NCBI GenBank assembly: GCA_045114175.1
Contig: JBGUJZ010000024.1
Location: forward strand, 1 to 13,907
Direction: 5' to 3'
Source of the DNA: Cacconaster sp045114175
GTDB taxonomy: Bacteria > Bacteroidota > Bacteroidia > Bacteroidales > UBA932
Length of the DNA: 13,907 nt
The notes below the pieces were generated by a model. That model was not told the origin of the DNA. It searched no databases and saw only the letters and a program-made list of their open reading frames with translations. A program made the translations under genes and the position numbers. Positions 13,020-13,907 of this stretch are shown piece by piece. Positions within the stretch are counted from its first letter, which is position 1. Every line of letters begins with the position of its first letter.

Positions 13020-13907
13020 ACGTCACCTCCCACGATTAACGATTTGACCAGCACGCTCGGCATGCCGCAGGAGACGGGGCAATACTGGTCTTTTCCGCAG
13101 GTCCAGGTGCCGTCGTCCACGCGGCTGTCGGCCGCCACGGCCACGATGTCCGCGAGGGCCTCCGGGCCGTTGCCAATGATGTTGATATCCTTGATAGGCT
13201 GCGTCAGGCGGCCGTTTTCAATCAGGAATCCGCTCTTCACGTAGAAGGTGAAATCACCGGCGCCGATTTCCACCTGGCCATTGGTGAAGGCATCCACGAA
13301 GATGCCACGCTTGACGCTGTGGATGATCTCCTCCTGCGTGCCGTTGCCGTTTTCCATATAGGTGCAGCGCATGCGCGGGATGGGGTTGAAGCGGAAAGAT
13401 TCGCGGCGGCCATTGCCGGTGGGGGCCACGCCATAATGGGCGGCACTGATGCGGTCGTGCAGATAGGAGGTCAGCACGCCATCGCGCACCATATAGGTCT
13501 TCTGTCCCGGAACGCCTTCGTCATCGATATTCACTGCGCCACGGTTGGCCGTGAGGGTGGCATCGTCCACCACACTGATCTGCGAGGAGCAGATCTTCTT
13601 TCCCATCTTGTCGGAGAAAATGGAGATTCCCTTACGGTTGAAATCGGCTTCGAACGCGTGGCCGATGGCCTCGTGAAGCAGGATGCCGGAACTGCCGGCT
13701 GCCATCACCACGGGCATCTGTCCGCCCTTGGGACGGCGCGCCTCAAAGAGATAGGGGATGTGCTCGGCCACTTCTGCCACCATTTCGTCCAACAACGATT
13801 CGGTAAGCATCTCGCTGCCGCGCCGGAAACTGCGTGAAACAGAGATATTTTCACTGCGCCCGTCACGCTCCAGGATGCAGTGCGCCACGAGCGATGTGAT
13901 GGGGCGT
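13016..13907 (-). CDS. tldD: TldD, catalytic subunit of the TldD/TldE metalloprotease (5' end missing)
   Basis: The frame is open to the right edge, so the gene is cut there: upstream of a GTG at 13886-13888 the reading continues RPITSL, matching the family, and that GTG is not a true start. About 296 residues are visible. The zinc-binding/catalytic motif is LHEAIGHAFEAD (HEAIGH encoded at 13658-13675). The C-terminal segment contains GAGDFTFYVKSGFLIENGRLTQPIKD, here named as GAGDFTFYVKSGF then LIENGRLTQ, followed by IIGNGPEAL and CGKDQYCPVSCGMPSV, where the usual form is CGKxGQ.VPV..G.P. TldD supplies the active site in a cytoplasmic chamber formed with TldE. It is the first visible gene of the tldD-pmbA-nhaC-slyD run. 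Confidence 0.94.
   Translation of the reverse strand, partial: RPITSLVAHCILERDGRSENISVSRSFRRGSEMLTESLLDEMVAEVAEHIPYLFEARRPKGGQMPVVMAAGSSGILLHEAIGHAFEADFNRKGISIFSDKMGKKICSSQISVVDDATLTANRGAVNIDDEGVPGQKTYMVRDGVLTSYLHDRISAAHYGVAPTGNGRRESFRFNPIPRMRCTYMENGNGTQEEIIHSVKRGIFVDAFTNGQVEIGAGDFTFYVKSGFLIENGRLTQPIKDINIIGNGPEALADIVAVAADSRVDDGTWTCGKDQYCPVSCGMPSVLVKSLIVGGDV

Noticed and set aside
13886..13888. GTG as start of tldD
   Set aside because: The family-conserved reading continues upstream (RPITSL) to the window edge, so the gene is merely cut by the window.

Overview
This window most likely comes from a gut- or rumen-type member of the Bacteroidales (Bacteroidetes). The evidence is Bacteroidetes-style lipoproteins with short signal peptides ending in Cys, a fimbrillin-like surface protein, a small APK/QGVxCQS-type peptide of a kind common in this order, NhaC/SlyD/TldD proteins of Bacteroidales flavour, and four perfect copies of the Bacteroidetes -7 promoter element TAnnTTTG upstream of minus-strand genes. 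The genus cannot be resolved by eye. The core genes look about 55-60% GC. The large lipoprotein gene at 5164-8040 is clearly more AT-rich, and an intergenic block at about 8341-8580 is much more GC-rich.

Layout. Positions 1-1748 (plus strand) hold the 3' end of tsaD and an FAD-dependent dehydrogenase that overlaps it by 4 bp. They converge on a minus-strand block across a hairpin at 1745-1801. Reading leftwards, the minus block 8205-1819 is one closely spaced series: a 50-aa peptide, a 958-aa modular lipoprotein (fimbrillin-like N-terminus, Ig-like and chitobiase-type domains), a DNA/RNA non-specific endonuclease preceded by two FN3-like repeats, a VWA-domain lipoprotein, and a nitroreductase. 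The lipoprotein and the nuclease lie in one reading frame, split only by a TGA at 5164-5166 where GC content also jumps. They look like a once-continuous secreted nuclease that has been interrupted or chimerised.

Positions 8206-9230 are mostly non-coding and the least ordinary part of the window. They hold a promoter with a strong GC palindrome, a GC-rich block of unknown nature, a terminator, a 48-aa basic HxR-type small protein, a 182-bp nested inverted repeat that encloses a promoter element and a terminator-like hairpin, a 26-aa ORF ending inside that hairpin, and a REP-like palindrome. Positions 9231-13907 (minus strand) hold a small lipocalin-like lipoprotein with its own promoter and terminator, then slyD, nhaC, tldE (pmbA) and the 3' part of tldD. 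The last four are packed with 1-6 bp gaps or a 4-bp overlap and form a housekeeping operon.

Functionally, the left minus block probably makes cell-surface or secreted proteins (adhesin-like modules, nucleic-acid degradation, VWA-mediated binding). The right block makes cytoplasmic and inner-membrane housekeeping proteins (peptide processing, ion homeostasis, protein folding). No tRNA, rRNA, CRISPR array, transposase or phage structural gene was seen.
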